The position numbers and the translations under genes are program-made. 64,000 bases of DNA from contig CAIMXI010000215.1 of NCBI GenBank assembly GCA_903845365.1, positions 1-64,000 on the forward strand, read 5' to 3'. Source of the stretch: an uncultured Geobacteraceae bacterium. GTDB lineage: Bacteria; Desulfobacterota; Desulfuromonadia; Geobacterales; Pseudopelobacteraceae. The notes beneath the pieces were generated by a model. The model had not been told where the DNA came from. It did not search any database and was given only the letters and a program-made list of their open reading frames with translations. Below, piece after piece: positions 1 to 8,826 of the stretch. Position 1 is the first letter of the stretch; each line of letters opens with the position of its first letter.

Positions 1-1457
1 ACCACCTGATTGGCCAGAGTCGCATAGCCGTTCACTACGGTAAGAATGTTGTTCAGATCATGAGCCAGGCCTCCGGCCAGTTGACCGATCGATTCCAGTT
101 TTTGAGATTGGAGAAGCTGCTGCATGATGTTTTTCTTTTCCGTTATGTCTATCTTGTGCGCCAGATAGTGAGTGATAATCCCAAGATCATTTCGAATCGG
201 TGAAATTGTCGCATGTTCATAGAAAATGCAGCCATCTTTGCGCTTGTTTTCAAACTCTCCTTCCCAAGTTTTTCCCGTAGTGATCGTCTCCCATAATTGC
301 TGATATGTTTCCGGAGGGGTCAGACCTGATTTCAGCATGTTGGCCTTCTGGCCAATAGTCTCTTCGGCCGTAAATCCTGTAACAGCGGCATACCTGGGGT
401 TTACAAACTGAATAATACCGCTGGCATCGGTAATCATGATTGAAATGGGGCTTTGCCTGATGGCCCTTGCCAGATTGCGCATCTCGCTTTCGGCCTTTTT
501 GCGCTTGGTGATATCGGAGAAGGTAACAACTGTGCCGGTCTGCGTACCACTTAAGGGGACAGGATATGCCGAGAATTGTATCGGGAAAGAGGTCCCGTCA
601 CGTCGCCAGAACAGCTCATTATCTCCGCTGCTGTGGGTCGCGGCGGCGTTGGCACGGTACATTGGGCAATTTTCAATTGGATATGGAGTGCCGTCAATAT
701 GACTGTGATGAATTATACTGTGCGATTTCATGCCGACCAGCTCTTCGCTCCGGTAGCCGAACATCTCAAGGGCGGCCCGGTTAAGGAACGTAAAACGCCC
801 GGTCTCGTCAATGCCATAGATACCCTGATCGGTGTTCTGAAGCAAAAGCCGGTAATTTTCATTGCTCCTGCCCAACTCCTCTGCCGCCTGTAGTCGCTCG
901 GTCAAGTCATCGAATACCCAGATGTGAGCGGAGGAGGCACCGGCCTTGTCAACACTCCCCCCGGTGGCGCTGAGCGTGATATAAGAGCCATCTTTTCTGC
1001 GCAATGCAATCTCTGAACGGGTGATTTTGCCCTCGAACAGGAGCTGGTAAGCAGCAGAGCGGGCAAACTCGTCGTACTCCTCATCTGAAGGATAAAGGAT
1101 GCGTGTGTTTGCGCCGACAATCTCATCAGGAGAATATCCGGTCATTTCGCAAAATTTCCGGTTAGCCGAAAGCATCATGCGATTTGACACCTGAATAATG
1201 CCGACAGGCGCCGCATCAAAGACGGCAAGCTGCTGCAGCGCAAGCATTTCAGCACTTTCACGCAGAAGCTCGCTCTGACATCGCAGCTCTTCATTCTGCG
1301 TCTCAAGCTTTATCCTGCTTTCCCCCAGTTCCTGGAGGATTTTTTCAGTTTCCAGCGGTGTGCGAAGTTGCGATGGCGCTTTTGCGTCCATTTTGTAGTG
1401 CTCTTCATTTTTCTCGCGGGGCTTTTTAGCCCCCCTGGCTGTCTTTTTTTGCGTCAT
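1..1457 (-). CDS. PAS-domain sensor histidine kinase, 3' end beyond the window
   Basis: The reading frame is open from the window edge to an ATG at 1457, preceded by a good GGAGG seven bases upstream. An internal ATG at 1391 is in frame but lacks such a site. The translated part (485 residues) begins with a basic segment (MTQKKTARGAKK), then a coiled coil, three PAS domains (about residues 65-185, 195-320 and 325-445) and the start of a HisKA domain with the H-box GGLAHDLNN; the phospho-accepting histidine is about His466. The ATPase domain must lie beyond base 1. No transmembrane segment is seen, so it is probably cytoplasmic. It follows the receiver gene ending at 1484 by 26 bases and is likely cotranscribed with it. 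Signals and partner are not determinable. Confidence 0.88.
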   Translation of the reverse strand, partial: MTQKKTARGAKKPREKNEEHYKMDAKAPSQLRTPLETEKILQELGESRIKLETQNEELRCQSELLRESAEMLALQQLAVFDAAPVGIIQVSNRMMLSANRKFCEMTGYSPDEIVGANTRILYPSDEEYDEFARSAAYQLLFEGKITRSEIALRRKDGSYITLSATGGSVDKAGASSAHIWVFDDLTERLQAAEELGRSNENYRLLLQNTDQGIYGIDETGRFTFLNRAALEMFGYRSEELVGMKSHSIIHHSHIDGTPYPIENCPMYRANAAATHSSGDNELFWRRDGTSFPIQFSAYPVPLSGTQTGTVVTFSDITKRKKAESEMRNLARAIRQSPISIMITDASGIIQFVNPRYAAVTGFTAEETIGQKANMLKSGLTPPETYQQLWETITTGKTWEGEFENKRKDGCIFYEHATISPIRNDLGIITHYLAHKIDITEKKNIMQQLLQSQKLESIGQLAGGLAHDLNNILTVVNGYATLANQV

Positions 1458-1483
1458 TGTACCGCCTCCGGTAACTGTTTAGT

Positions 1484-2143
1484 TCATTTGGTGACAAGCA
1501 CTTTATCCCACTCTTTACTCTGAACTTCATAACATTCAGGACAGATTCCGTGACTGAACACCGCTTCGGAATGCTGACAGATGTACGTCTCAAGCCGCTG
1601 CCATACTTCATGGTCATCTCTGATTTTCTTGCAGTACGAGCAAATGGGGATGATTCCCTCCAAATGCTTTATCTGGGACAATACCTCTTCAAGCAGATCG
1701 CGCTGTTCCTTGATTTCCTGGTATGCAACCTCAAGTTGATCTTTCTGCTCTCTGACAAGATCGTTGTGTTGTTTTAATTTGATATGATTACGCACCCGAA
1801 GTCTAAGCATTTCAAAATTTACAGGTTTCGTGAGGAAATCGATGCCTCCAACATCTAGTCCTAATATTTCGGCCTCGGGGGCTTCCAGGGCGGTCAGGAA
1901 GAGGATCGGTATTTCGGCATACTTATCATCCTCCTTGATCATCCTGCATACCTCATAGCCGCTGATCTCCGGCATCATCACATCTAAAATGACAATATCG
2001 GGGAGAGTCTCCTTGAGCAGTTCCATGGCATCAAAACCATTGCCTGCTGAAAAAATCTCGTATTTTCCCTGCAGCGCTTTTTCAAGCAGCTTTAAATTAC
2101 TTGGCTCGTCATCGACGAGCAGTATCCGTGGAATCGTATTCAT
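1484..2143 (-). CDS. Response regulator: receiver + coiled coil + C-terminal four-cysteine module
   Basis: The 219-residue protein starts with a complete receiver domain (acidic Asp11/Asp12, phospho-acceptor Asp54, Thr84, Lys106). A charged coiled coil follows (about 120-162), then a compact C-terminal module with CxxC at Cys168/Cys171 and CPEC at Cys201/Cys204, a likely zinc site. There is no DNA-binding or enzymatic output domain, so output is probably by protein contact. The start overlaps the stop of the upstream hybrid kinase by four bases (ATGA), so translation is likely coupled and that kinase is the natural phosphodonor. The next kinase starts 26 bases downstream. Zinc binding is inferred from cysteine spacing only. 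Confidence 0.88.
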   Translation of the reverse strand: MNTIPRILLVDDEPSNLKLLEKALQGKYEIFSAGNGFDAMELLKETLPDIVILDVMMPEISGYEVCRMIKEDDKYAEIPILFLTALEAPEAEILGLDVGGIDFLTKPVNFEMLRLRVRNHIKLKQHNDLVREQKDQLEVAYQEIKEQRDLLEEVLSQIKHLEGIIPICSYCKKIRDDHEVWQRLETYICQHSEAVFSHGICPECYEVQSKEWDKVLVTK

Positions 2144-4929
2144 GCGTTGTTCTCCGATGTTAAAATATTAACTGCCCGTAATAGAATTACCCTCTTCATC
2201 TCCTCGACCAATTCCTTCTGTACAATCGGTTTTGTCAAATAGCCGTCAAATCCCTCATTTAAATAGCTTTCTTTTTCGCCTCGCAAGGCGTTGGCTGTGA
2301 CCGCTATAATCATCTGGTGTGATGATGTGCCAAGCTCTTTACTGCGGATCTCACGAATCGTATCCACCCCGTTCATTACAGGCATCTTAACGTCCATCAG
2401 CACAAGGTCGAAAGTATCTGTTTCAAGTGCGGCCAGACATTCCCTGCCATTTTCGGCGGTGGTAACTTCATGCCCCTGTTTGCCCAGCAAAATCCTGGCA
2501 AATTTCATATTGACAGGGTTATCCTCCACCAGAAGAATCCTCAAAGGAATCAAATCCCATGTTGTTGCTGTCTGCTCCTCGATTGCGGTTGCTCTTTCAG
2601 GCGGGATTACAAATGGCAGTTTCAGCTTGAAACTGCTCCCGACCCCTAATATGCTTTCTACGGAAAGTTCACCCCCCATAAGCTCAGCCAGCCGTCTGCT
2701 GATCGTCAGACCAAGGCCGGTGCCGCCAAAACGGCGCGTAATGGAAGCGTCTTCCTGCACAAAAGGTTTGAAGATGCTTTCAAGCGCCTCCGGAGCAATT
2801 CCTGTTCCTGTGTCTGTGACTGATATTTGAGCGACAATTTGATGATGATGTTTTTCAAGAATCTGAACAGCAATGGTGATACTTCCCTGCGAAGTGAATT
2901 TCACGGCGTTGCCGAGTAAATTGTGGATGATCTGCTTCATGCGCAGTTGATCCCCTACAACCGAATGAGGAAAATCTTCGGCAATGCTGATATTCAGTTT
3001 CAACCTTTTTTCAAAGACGACCGATTTCTGAATCAGGTAAATGTCATTAATGGCGCGCTGTAAATCAAACTCCACAGGGTCGATTGTTATCTTGCCCGCT
3101 TCAATCTTTGACAGATCAAGGATGTCATTAACCAGGGACAGTAAAAGGTTTCCGGATGCTTTGAGCGAATTAAAATAATCCCGCTGCTCTTCTGTCAGGC
3201 CGGTTGATTCAAGGAGTTGGGTCATTCCCAAAACACCATTCATCGGTGTGCGGATTTCGTGGCTCATGTTGGAAAGGAACTCGCTCTTGGCCTGGTTGGC
3301 TGAATCTGCTTCTGAACTCTTGATTTCCAGTTCAGCATTCGCGTCCTGCAGGAACTGTTCGCTCTCACGCAAGGCAATTTCAGCTTCTTTCAGTTCAGTA
3401 ATATCCTGTATTGTGCCGCTGATGATTAGGGGTTGGCCTTGCTTGTACCGTTCAACAGAGACAATTCTCCTGATCCAGAGAGTCTTGCCGTCCCTAATGA
3501 TCCGATGCTGAATATCATAGGTGGTGCCGGCAGTTATCACCTCTCTTGCTGCTGCCAATACCATCTCACTATCATCAGGGTGAATGAATCTGAACAAGGA
3601 TTCCCTGGAGATCCGATCTTCTGGTGAGGTGCCAAGCAAACGATGGCATTCTGCAGACATTTCCACGTCACCGGTTGATACGTTGGAAACCCAGTGACCA
3701 ATCTTGCCAAGCGCCTGGGCATGGTTCAGGTTCTCCTCGCTCTGGCGCAGCAGAAGTTCAGCCTGTTTCAGTTCGCTGATATTGAGATGAGAGATAACAA
3801 CAAATCGTTCCTCACCAATATCAAACGGATTAATCAAACAACTAAACCAGCGTTCAATGTCCGGACTATGACAAGGATATTCAAAACTGGACTCAGGAAG
3901 CGAACCATCAAGCACAGACAGGATGTTAAAGAGTATTTTTTCAGCATCTTCATTCGCACCTTTGACGTTTCGTAATACTTCAAAATAATTGGCGCCCACG
4001 TCGCATCTGGCTTCCACCCCGTCATTTTCCTGCATAAAAGTTTTCCAGGCGCGATTGGTGGTGATTATATCTCCGTTGGGATTAAGAACGCAGATATGCG
4101 AACTTAGTCCATTGAGCGTGGAATGGATAAAAAATTCCTGATTCCTGATTTTGATTTCCGCATTTTTCCGTTCGGTTATGTCATGTGCGACATGAATGGT
4201 TTCGATGTATTTGCCGTCTTCATCTTGTACCGGCGTAGTGGTCACCAGCAAGTGCCTCCCGGAATTGCCGAGCATGGTGTATGATTCGTGGCGGCCATGA
4301 TCATGCAGACCTCTGGTATGAGGGCAGTTTTCGGGCGGGCAGGAGGTTTTGTGCAGTAACGCAAAGCAAGGCAAGCCGGAAACCTCTTCTTCTGTAACGC
4401 CAAAAAAATCGAGCGCCGTCTTGTTCATTCGCTTTACCCTGTGATTGTCATCAATTATGAAAATCAGGTCGGGGATGGCATCAAAGGTACGTTTCCACAC
4501 CTCTCTGGATTTGCGTAACTCCGCTTCAATTTTGAGGTTTCTGGCGCAGGCAATTAACGCTTCCTGAAATTTCCGGCTGTCAACAGGCTTGGTGAGGTAC
4601 TTGTCAATGCCGATATTAATGGCATCAATCAGTAATGTACTTTGGTCATAAGCCGTCATTGCGATGATCTGAGTTTTTTTATCAGATTCGCGGATTTTAG
4701 CGGACATGGCCAGACCGTCCATTACCATCATTCTGATGTCGGTAAGAATGATATCCGGGTTGTCCCTGTGATAGCTTTCGATACCCTCCAGACCGTTGCC
4801 GGCAGTTATCAGCCTGCCGACAAAGCCTGACAGAAACGAGCTTAGCTGCTCGCGGGCATCCTCCTCATCCTCGACAATCAGCAGTGTAAGGCTTTTCAGG
4901 ATATTCAGATCCTGAAGATCGGTATTCAT
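2140..4929 (-). CDS. Hybrid histidine kinase REC-PAS-PAS-PAS-HisKA-HATPase-REC
   Basis: The protein has 929 residues. An N-terminal receiver (about 12-128; acceptor in ILTDIRMM) is followed by three PAS domains (about 143-255, 258-385, 395-515), a short coiled coil, a HisKA domain with H-box [10 protein letters not shown] (His557), a complete HATPase (N, G1, F and G2 boxes, e.g. [12 protein letters not shown]) and a C-terminal receiver (LVLMDVKMP). It has no membrane segment and is probably cytoplasmic. The layout implies an internal phosphorelay, with the N-terminal receiver adding an input from another kinase. GGAG seven bases before the ATG supports the start. The stop overlaps the start of the four-cysteine response regulator. 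Confidence 0.93.
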   Translation of the reverse strand: MNTDLQDLNILKSLTLLIVEDEEDAREQLSSFLSGFVGRLITAGNGLEGIESYHRDNPDIILTDIRMMVMDGLAMSAKIRESDKKTQIIAMTAYDQSTLLIDAINIGIDKYLTKPVDSRKFQEALIACARNLKIEAELRKSREVWKRTFDAIPDLIFIIDDNHRVKRMNKTALDFFGVTEEEVSGLPCFALLHKTSCPPENCPHTRGLHDHGRHESYTMLGNSGRHLLVTTTPVQDEDGKYIETIHVAHDITERKNAEIKIRNQEFFIHSTLNGLSSHICVLNPNGDIITTNRAWKTFMQENDGVEARCDVGANYFEVLRNVKGANEDAEKILFNILSVLDGSLPESSFEYPCHSPDIERWFSCLINPFDIGEERFVVISHLNISELKQAELLLRQSEENLNHAQALGKIGHWVSNVSTGDVEMSAECHRLLGTSPEDRISRESLFRFIHPDDSEMVLAAAREVITAGTTYDIQHRIIRDGKTLWIRRIVSVERYKQGQPLIISGTIQDITELKEAEIALRESEQFLQDANAELEIKSSEADSANQAKSEFLSNMSHEIRTPMNGVLGMTQLLESTGLTEEQRDYFNSLKASGNLLLSLVNDILDLSKIEAGKITIDPVEFDLQRAINDIYLIQKSVVFEKRLKLNISIAEDFPHSVVGDQLRMKQIIHNLLGNAVKFTSQGSITIAVQILEKHHHQIVAQISVTDTGTGIAPEALESIFKPFVQEDASITRRFGGTGLGLTISRRLAELMGGELSVESILGVGSSFKLKLPFVIPPERATAIEEQTATTWDLIPLRILLVEDNPVNMKFARILLGKQGHEVTTAENGRECLAALETDTFDLVLMDVKMPVMNGVDTIREIRSKELGTSSHQMIIAVTANALRGEKESYLNEGFDGYLTKPIVQKELVEEMKRVILLRAVNILTSENNA

Positions 4930-4949
4930 GGTGTTTCTCCGTAAACAAT

Positions 4950-6602
4950 CTAGGTTAATAATTCCCTCATATTTTTCAACAACTCAAACGGCATAATCGG
5001 TTTCAACATTATTAAGTCATCCGGATCGGGTAAATCCTCCTGCCTCAACTCATCACGATTATGGCCGCTGATGAATATGAACTTTGTCGTTTTTACCATC
5101 TCCCTTATTTCGGCGCAGGCGGCCTTGCCCCCTTTTCTCGGCATAATCACATCGGAAATCACCAGCTTGATTTCCTCTTTATGTGCGGCAAATTTGTCCA
5201 CGACATCCTGGCCGTCTGCTGCTGATACTACTTTGTAGCCGGCCTTTTTAAGAAATTCCGTCATCATGGTGCGGGTGGTGGCATCATCTTCCGCCAGAAG
5301 CACCGTTGCCCCTGAAACCGCTTCAAACGGCTCATCCGTTTCTTGAGACGCATCTGCAACAATCTCACCGGCAACCAGAGGCAGATAAATGCTGAAAACC
5401 GAGCCGTTGCCAGGTTCACTCCTGAGATTAATGAAACCGCCATGCTGCTTTACGATTCCATACACCATAGAGAGGCCAAGGCCGGTGCCTTTGCCGACCT
5501 CCTTGGTGGTAAAGAACGGGTCAAATGCTTTGCGCGCAGTCTCCGTATCCATGCCATGGCCGGTATCTGAAACCGTTATCACGGCATAGTCGCCAATCTC
5601 TCCAAAACCATGAGCGGTAATGTACTGCTCATCAATACTCCCCACAGACGTAGCGATGCTGAGAGTGCCGCCGCCAGACATTGCATCCCGTGCGTTAGTG
5701 GCAAGATTGAGCATTATCTGCTCAAACTGAACCTTGTCAGCAAATACGAAGAGAGGTTCAACGGCTAAAGAAACGGCAAATTCGATGTTTTCGGGGATTA
5801 CCCGCTGGATGAACGCGCCGACGTCCACGATCAACTGGTTAAGATTCTGGTTGGACTGCTGCATTTCCTGCTTGCGGCTGTAGGCCAGCAGAGAATGGGT
5901 GAGCGATGACGCCCGCGATGTTGCCGCCAAGATCTGATTCGGCTCTTCATGCTGTGGCAGAATAAATTTAAGCATTGTGGCGTAGCCATTTATTACAGTA
6001 AGTACATTGTTCAGGTCGTGTGCCAGCCCCCCTGCCAGTTTGCCTATTGACTCCATTTTCTGAAAATGGATCAACTGTTCGGTGAGCTGTTTCATCTCGG
6101 TGATGTCGGTAAGGATAGTTTGCCGCGAGATCGTACCGTCTGAATTCTGGATGGGCGAGTTGTGAGCCATTATCCACTTGCCATCCGCCTGATTCTTACG
6201 CTCCCAACTGACTGATTTACCTTCAAAAACCGGATCAGATTCGCACCATTCGCAGACATTATCCAGATCGTACAGCGCCTTGTAGCAATATTCTCCGATC
6301 GCATTCCGGCCGAGCTGGCGGATAAGCTTGTCGCTCAGGAACTCAAAACGGTAATCTTTTGAGCAGATGTAAACAGATCCCTCTATGCCATTGATCATCG
6401 CCCGATACTTTTCTTCGCTGTTACGCAGCTCCTCGGTTCGCTCATAAACCAGCAGCTCAAGCTTTTCGTTGTTGGTTCTAAGCAACTGCTCCAGCAGCTT
6501 ATTGGCTCGCTGGGCCTTGACAGCCAACATTGTAAAATATATCGTCAACAGCGTCAGGAAAGCGGCGGCCAACATAAGATGATCCGTATGCGTTAACGTC
6601 AT
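4950..6602 (-). CDS. Membrane hybrid histidine kinase TM-PAS-HisKA-HATPase-REC
   Basis: The protein has 550 residues. One N-terminal hydrophobic helix (about 8-28) is followed by a coiled coil, a PAS domain (about 60-170), a HisKA domain of the GGLAHDLNN type (His195), an HATPase with intact nucleotide motifs ([12 protein letters not shown]) and a C-terminal receiver (acceptor in LVISDVIMP). It should autophosphorylate and pass phosphate to its own receiver. Its start overlaps the stop of the single-domain receiver upstream by four bases, so the two are probably translated together. The large hybrid kinase lies upstream of no promoter here: the next gene ends the operon 20 bases further on. 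Confidence 0.92.
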   Translation of the reverse strand: MTLTHTDHLMLAAAFLTLLTIYFTMLAVKAQRANKLLEQLLRTNNEKLELLVYERTEELRNSEEKYRAMINGIEGSVYICSKDYRFEFLSDKLIRQLGRNAIGEYCYKALYDLDNVCEWCESDPVFEGKSVSWERKNQADGKWIMAHNSPIQNSDGTISRQTILTDITEMKQLTEQLIHFQKMESIGKLAGGLAHDLNNVLTVINGYATMLKFILPQHEEPNQILAATSRASSLTHSLLAYSRKQEMQQSNQNLNQLIVDVGAFIQRVIPENIEFAVSLAVEPLFVFADKVQFEQIMLNLATNARDAMSGGGTLSIATSVGSIDEQYITAHGFGEIGDYAVITVSDTGHGMDTETARKAFDPFFTTKEVGKGTGLGLSMVYGIVKQHGGFINLRSEPGNGSVFSIYLPLVAGEIVADASQETDEPFEAVSGATVLLAEDDATTRTMMTEFLKKAGYKVVSAADGQDVVDKFAAHKEEIKLVISDVIMPRKGGKAACAEIREMVKTTKFIFISGHNRDELRQEDLPDPDDLIMLKPIMPFELLKNMRELLT

Positions 6603-6979
6603 GATTCCTCCATCTCCAGCACTTCCTTCACAGTTTCCAGCAGCTTTTCAAAATTAAACGGCTTTGCAAGCCCTCGCTCTGCTTTCATAAACCTGGTTAT
6701 TTTCAGAAGGTCGGAAAGGCTGAAATTGGCGCCGCCCCCTGTTGTAAGAATGATTCTGATATGAGGATGCAGCTCTTTAAGCTGCGCTAAGACGCCGATA
6801 CCTTCCTGCTCCGGCATTATCACATCGGTGATTACCAGATCATAACATTTGCGTCCGGCCAGCTTCAGAGCAGCAGCGCCGTTTTCAGCGGTATCCACCA
6901 TATGATCATTGAGTTCGAGCAATCTCTTTGCAATGGTGCCGATTGCAACATCGTCGTCAATCAGAAGAATGCGCGCCAT
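6599..6979 (-). CDS. Single-domain (CheY-like) response regulator
   Basis: The 126-residue protein is one receiver domain: LLIDDD at the N-terminus, acceptor Asp in LVITDVIMP, and a KP pair in LAKPFNF near the C-terminus. There is no output domain, so it probably shuttles phosphate or binds a partner. AAGGAG eight bases before the ATG fixes the start. It is translationally coupled (ATGA) to the membrane hybrid kinase downstream. It resembles the receivers ending at 7161 and 13272 but is more divergent from them than they are from each other. Confidence 0.9.
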   Translation of the reverse strand: MARILLIDDDVAIGTIAKRLLELNDHMVDTAENGAAALKLAGRKCYDLVITDVIMPEQEGIGVLAQLKELHPHIRIILTTGGGANFSLSDLLKITRFMKAERGLAKPFNFEKLLETVKEVLEMEES

Positions 6980-7032
6980 GAGGAGTCTCCTTTGTCTTAA
7001 GGCGAACGGCCAAAACAGAAAATCCCAAAACC

Positions 7033-7108
7033 AACCCCCCTCAGTCCCCCCTTATCAGGGGGGAAGCCTTGAAGTCTCCCCTGATAAGGGGAGATTTAGA
7101 GGGGTTAG
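7033..7108. repeat. GC-rich palindromic intergenic element
   Basis: Two hairpin cores, CCCCCCTTATCAGGGGGG and CTCCCCTGATAAGGGG, lie about 10 bases apart and are flanked by outer arms with AACCCCCCTC on the left and GAGGGGTT on the right, forming a cruciform-like unit. It lies between two receiver genes of the same strand. This is the style of REP/MITE-like elements common in desulfuromonad genomes. It could also act as an mRNA processing or stability signal. Confidence 0.7.
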
Positions 7109-7160
7109 GTTTGTGTTTGGAAACATTAAATTTTGTTTTACGCCTAAGGGTATTGACGGT

Positions 7161-7532
7161 TCATTTCTGCAGCAGATCATTCATAACTTCCTTCAGTTTC
7201 AGTAAATCAAGCGGCTTTGGCAACGCTCTGTCCGCGCCGAAAAGTTTACACGCGTCCATAAGTTCACCACTGCTGTGCAAGAGGCCCCCGCCGGTTATGG
7301 CAATAATCTTGACGGCGGGATACAGCCGTTTGAGTCCCCTAATGATGTCAAAAACGTCATAATCGGGCATGATGATATCGGTGATCACAAGATCGTAGGC
7401 ATTTTTTTCAGCCAGTTTCATGGCGGTCTTGCCATCCTCTGCCAGATCGACCTCATACCGCTCGATTTTGAGAAATTCATTAATGATGGTGCGGATATGA
7501 GCATGATCGTCAATTACCAGAATTTTAGCCAT
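7161..7532 (-). CDS. Single-domain (CheY-like) response regulator
   Basis: This 123-residue receiver begins MAKILVIDDHAHIRTI and has its acceptor Asp in LVITDIIMPDYD and a lysine in LPKPLDL. It is a clear paralogue of the receiver at 13272-13643: same length, same start, same IIAITGGG strand and the same C-terminal layout. GAGGG nine bases before the ATG marks the ribosome site. The other copy is followed by a PilZ gene, whereas here a PilZ remnant lies upstream (7567-7650), so the neighbourhood has been rearranged. Its phosphodonor is unknown. Confidence 0.9.
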   Translation of the reverse strand: MAKILVIDDHAHIRTIINEFLKIERYEVDLAEDGKTAMKLAEKNAYDLVITDIIMPDYDVFDIIRGLKRLYPAVKIIAITGGGLLHSSGELMDACKLFGADRALPKPLDLLKLKEVMNDLLQK

Positions 7533-7566
7533 TGTTTATCCCTCACTTTATGATTATTTGCCCTGC

Positions 7567-7650
7567 TTACATTTCACGGAATTTCCTTATAATATTCGCC
7601 TGTTGCTGGCTAAGGTAGCGATGCAGCAGATCATGATCTGATGGTGTACC
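7567..7650 (-). pseudogene. 3' fragment of a PilZ-domain gene
   Basis: Read on the minus strand, 27 codons plus TAA are preserved. They match the last 27 residues of the PilZ protein at 12586-13275 with only two differences (Ala to Pro and Gln to His in the GTASDQDLL segment). The stop codon and the bases around it also match. Upstream the match fades and an in-frame stop appears at about 7693-7695. This is the tail of a deleted PilZ paralogue left by duplication and loss. Confidence 0.85.
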
Positions 7651-8054
7651 TATAAACCTAACCCGGACGAGCCGGAACCAAATAAAACCTTAATTGCACA
7701 CGGAAAAAGCGGATGTAACGGACAAAAGCGGATCAGGCCAAATTCAAAAGCTTTCAAATCCGTCTTGATCCGTTCAATCAGATTTGATCCGTGTCCCATG
7801 ATTTAGATGTATTAACACCATTTAACTGTTCTGGAGGGGTACAACAAAAAGTTGAAATTATTTCAAAACAGCCTTCAAACCCTTTACTGATTAGCCTTTG
7901 CAGGGATGTGAAAAACTTTTTTCGTGCCATAAATACTTCAATTTCACCTGTTAGTTACTAAATGCGGCATTTGATCACGCGACGCCGCAACGAAAAACAA
8001 AGACTTATAACGAAATCTGATTCGTTCTAATTCGCCGCTTGGCGTCTAAAAAGT

Positions 8055-8090
8055 CCCCTCTCCATGAGGGAGAGGGCTAGGGTGAGGGGG
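8055..8090. repeat. GC-rich palindromic element (CCCTCTCC/GGAGAGGG type)
   Basis: CCCCTCTCCATGAGGGAGAG is followed by GGCTAGGGTGAGGGG, giving a short hairpin plus a second complementary purine arm. This composition is typical of REP-like palindromes scattered between bacterial genes. It lies in the long gap between two signalling operons. Confidence 0.65.
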
Positions 8091-8145
8091 AAATGCTTGA
8101 ATTCCCGGGCTACCATCAATCTGTCGCCATGCGACGTATCTTAAA

Positions 8146-8161
8146 TACAATTTGCATGCCA
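8146..8161 (-). promoter_or_regulatory. Sigma-54-like -24/-12 site (weak)
   Basis: On the minus strand the site reads TGGCAT-N5-TTGTA, close to the consensus TGGCAC-N5-TTGCA. It lies inside a block duplicated at 13693-13880, where the equivalent site has a perfect -24 element. The nearest downstream start on this strand is 7532, over 600 bases away and behind a palindromic repeat, so this copy may be vestigial. Confidence 0.35.
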
Positions 8162-8344
8162 ACGGCGATTACGTAAATTAGGCAATAATTACAGATTGTT
8201 ACACTTATTGAGCGGAAGAAGGATTAGCAGGATGTGAAGCGACGTTTATTGACAAAAAGCGGATGTTAGGAGATAATACCTTGGAATTGAAGGGTTGTTT
8301 GTTGTGCGACGCTTATTGCTGCTGCAACAATCGTCTATACCTGG
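8157..8344. repeat. Copy 1 of a ~190-bp duplicated intergenic block
   Basis: The block aligns base for base over most of its length with 13693-13880. Shared runs include CAATAATTACAGATTGTTA, AGGATGTGAAGCGAC and TGTGCGACGCTT. Its right end includes the last codons of the receiver gene ending at 8313 (RLLQQQ). It shows that a signalling unit was duplicated. Confidence 0.85.
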
Positions 8345-8822
8345 TTAGTAACAGTTTGTTCAACTGTTTCTGCTCCGCAACCATCTGAGCAAGTTCTTCC
8401 TTCTGGCGTGCCAACTGATCCATCTGTAATTTCATGAGATCATTCCTGGCTTTCAATACGACATGGTTGCGAATCCGCTGCCTGAGCAGATCGTAATTTA
8501 TCGGCTTGGTAAGATAATCAATTCCCCCAAGTACCAGTCCCCGCAGCTCTCCCTCATCGGTATCAAAGGCGGTCAGGAAGATAACCGGAATATCGATAAA
8601 CGCCTCATCTGATTTGATCATGGTGCAGACATCGAAGCCGCTTACCTCCGGCATCAAAACATCCAGAAGAATCAGGTCCACTGGATGCTCTCTCAGCAAA
8701 CTGATGGCATCGAAGCCGTTCAGCGCTGGAATAATGTCATATTCATCGCCGAGTGCAGACATTATAACCTTGATATTAATTGGTTCGTCATCCACAACGA
8801 GTATGCTAAAGCGCGTAGCCAT
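8313..8822 (-). CDS. Response regulator: receiver + C-terminal coiled coil
   Basis: Taking the ATG at 8822 (GGAG seven bases upstream), the protein has 169 residues; an ATG further upstream would overlap the preceding kinase. It has a complete receiver (Asp11/Asp12, acceptor Asp54, Lys in LTKPINY), then a Lys/Gln/Glu-rich coiled coil ending RLLQQQ. There is no effector domain. It lies four bases after the stop of the GAF hybrid kinase, its likely partner. A remnant of a second gene with the same 3' end is visible near 13855-13880. Confidence 0.9.
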   Translation of the reverse strand: MATRFSILVVDDEPINIKVIMSALGDEYDIIPALNGFDAISLLREHPVDLILLDVLMPEVSGFDVCTMIKSDEAFIDIPVIFLTAFDTDEGELRGLVLGGIDYLTKPINYDLLRQRIRNHVVLKARNDLMKLQMDQLARQKEELAQMVAEQKQLNKLLLTRYRRLLQQQ

Positions 8823-8826
8823 GTTG

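Larger units (their letters stand above)
7651..8312. other. Gene-free stretch with repeats and a duplicated promoter-like block
   Basis: No credible gene is seen on either strand. The stretch holds AT-rich sequence with short GGAT-containing repeats near 7705-7790, a GC-rich palindrome at 8055-8090, a sigma-54-like site at 8146-8161, and most of a block also present at 13693-13880. It separates the receiver gene starting at 7532 from the end of the next signalling operon at 8313. Confidence 0.6.

Noticed and set aside
2291-2830. Long plus-strand reading frames across the kinase genes
   Set aside because: They are shadows of the minus-strand coding frames; no ribosome sites and no recognisable domains.
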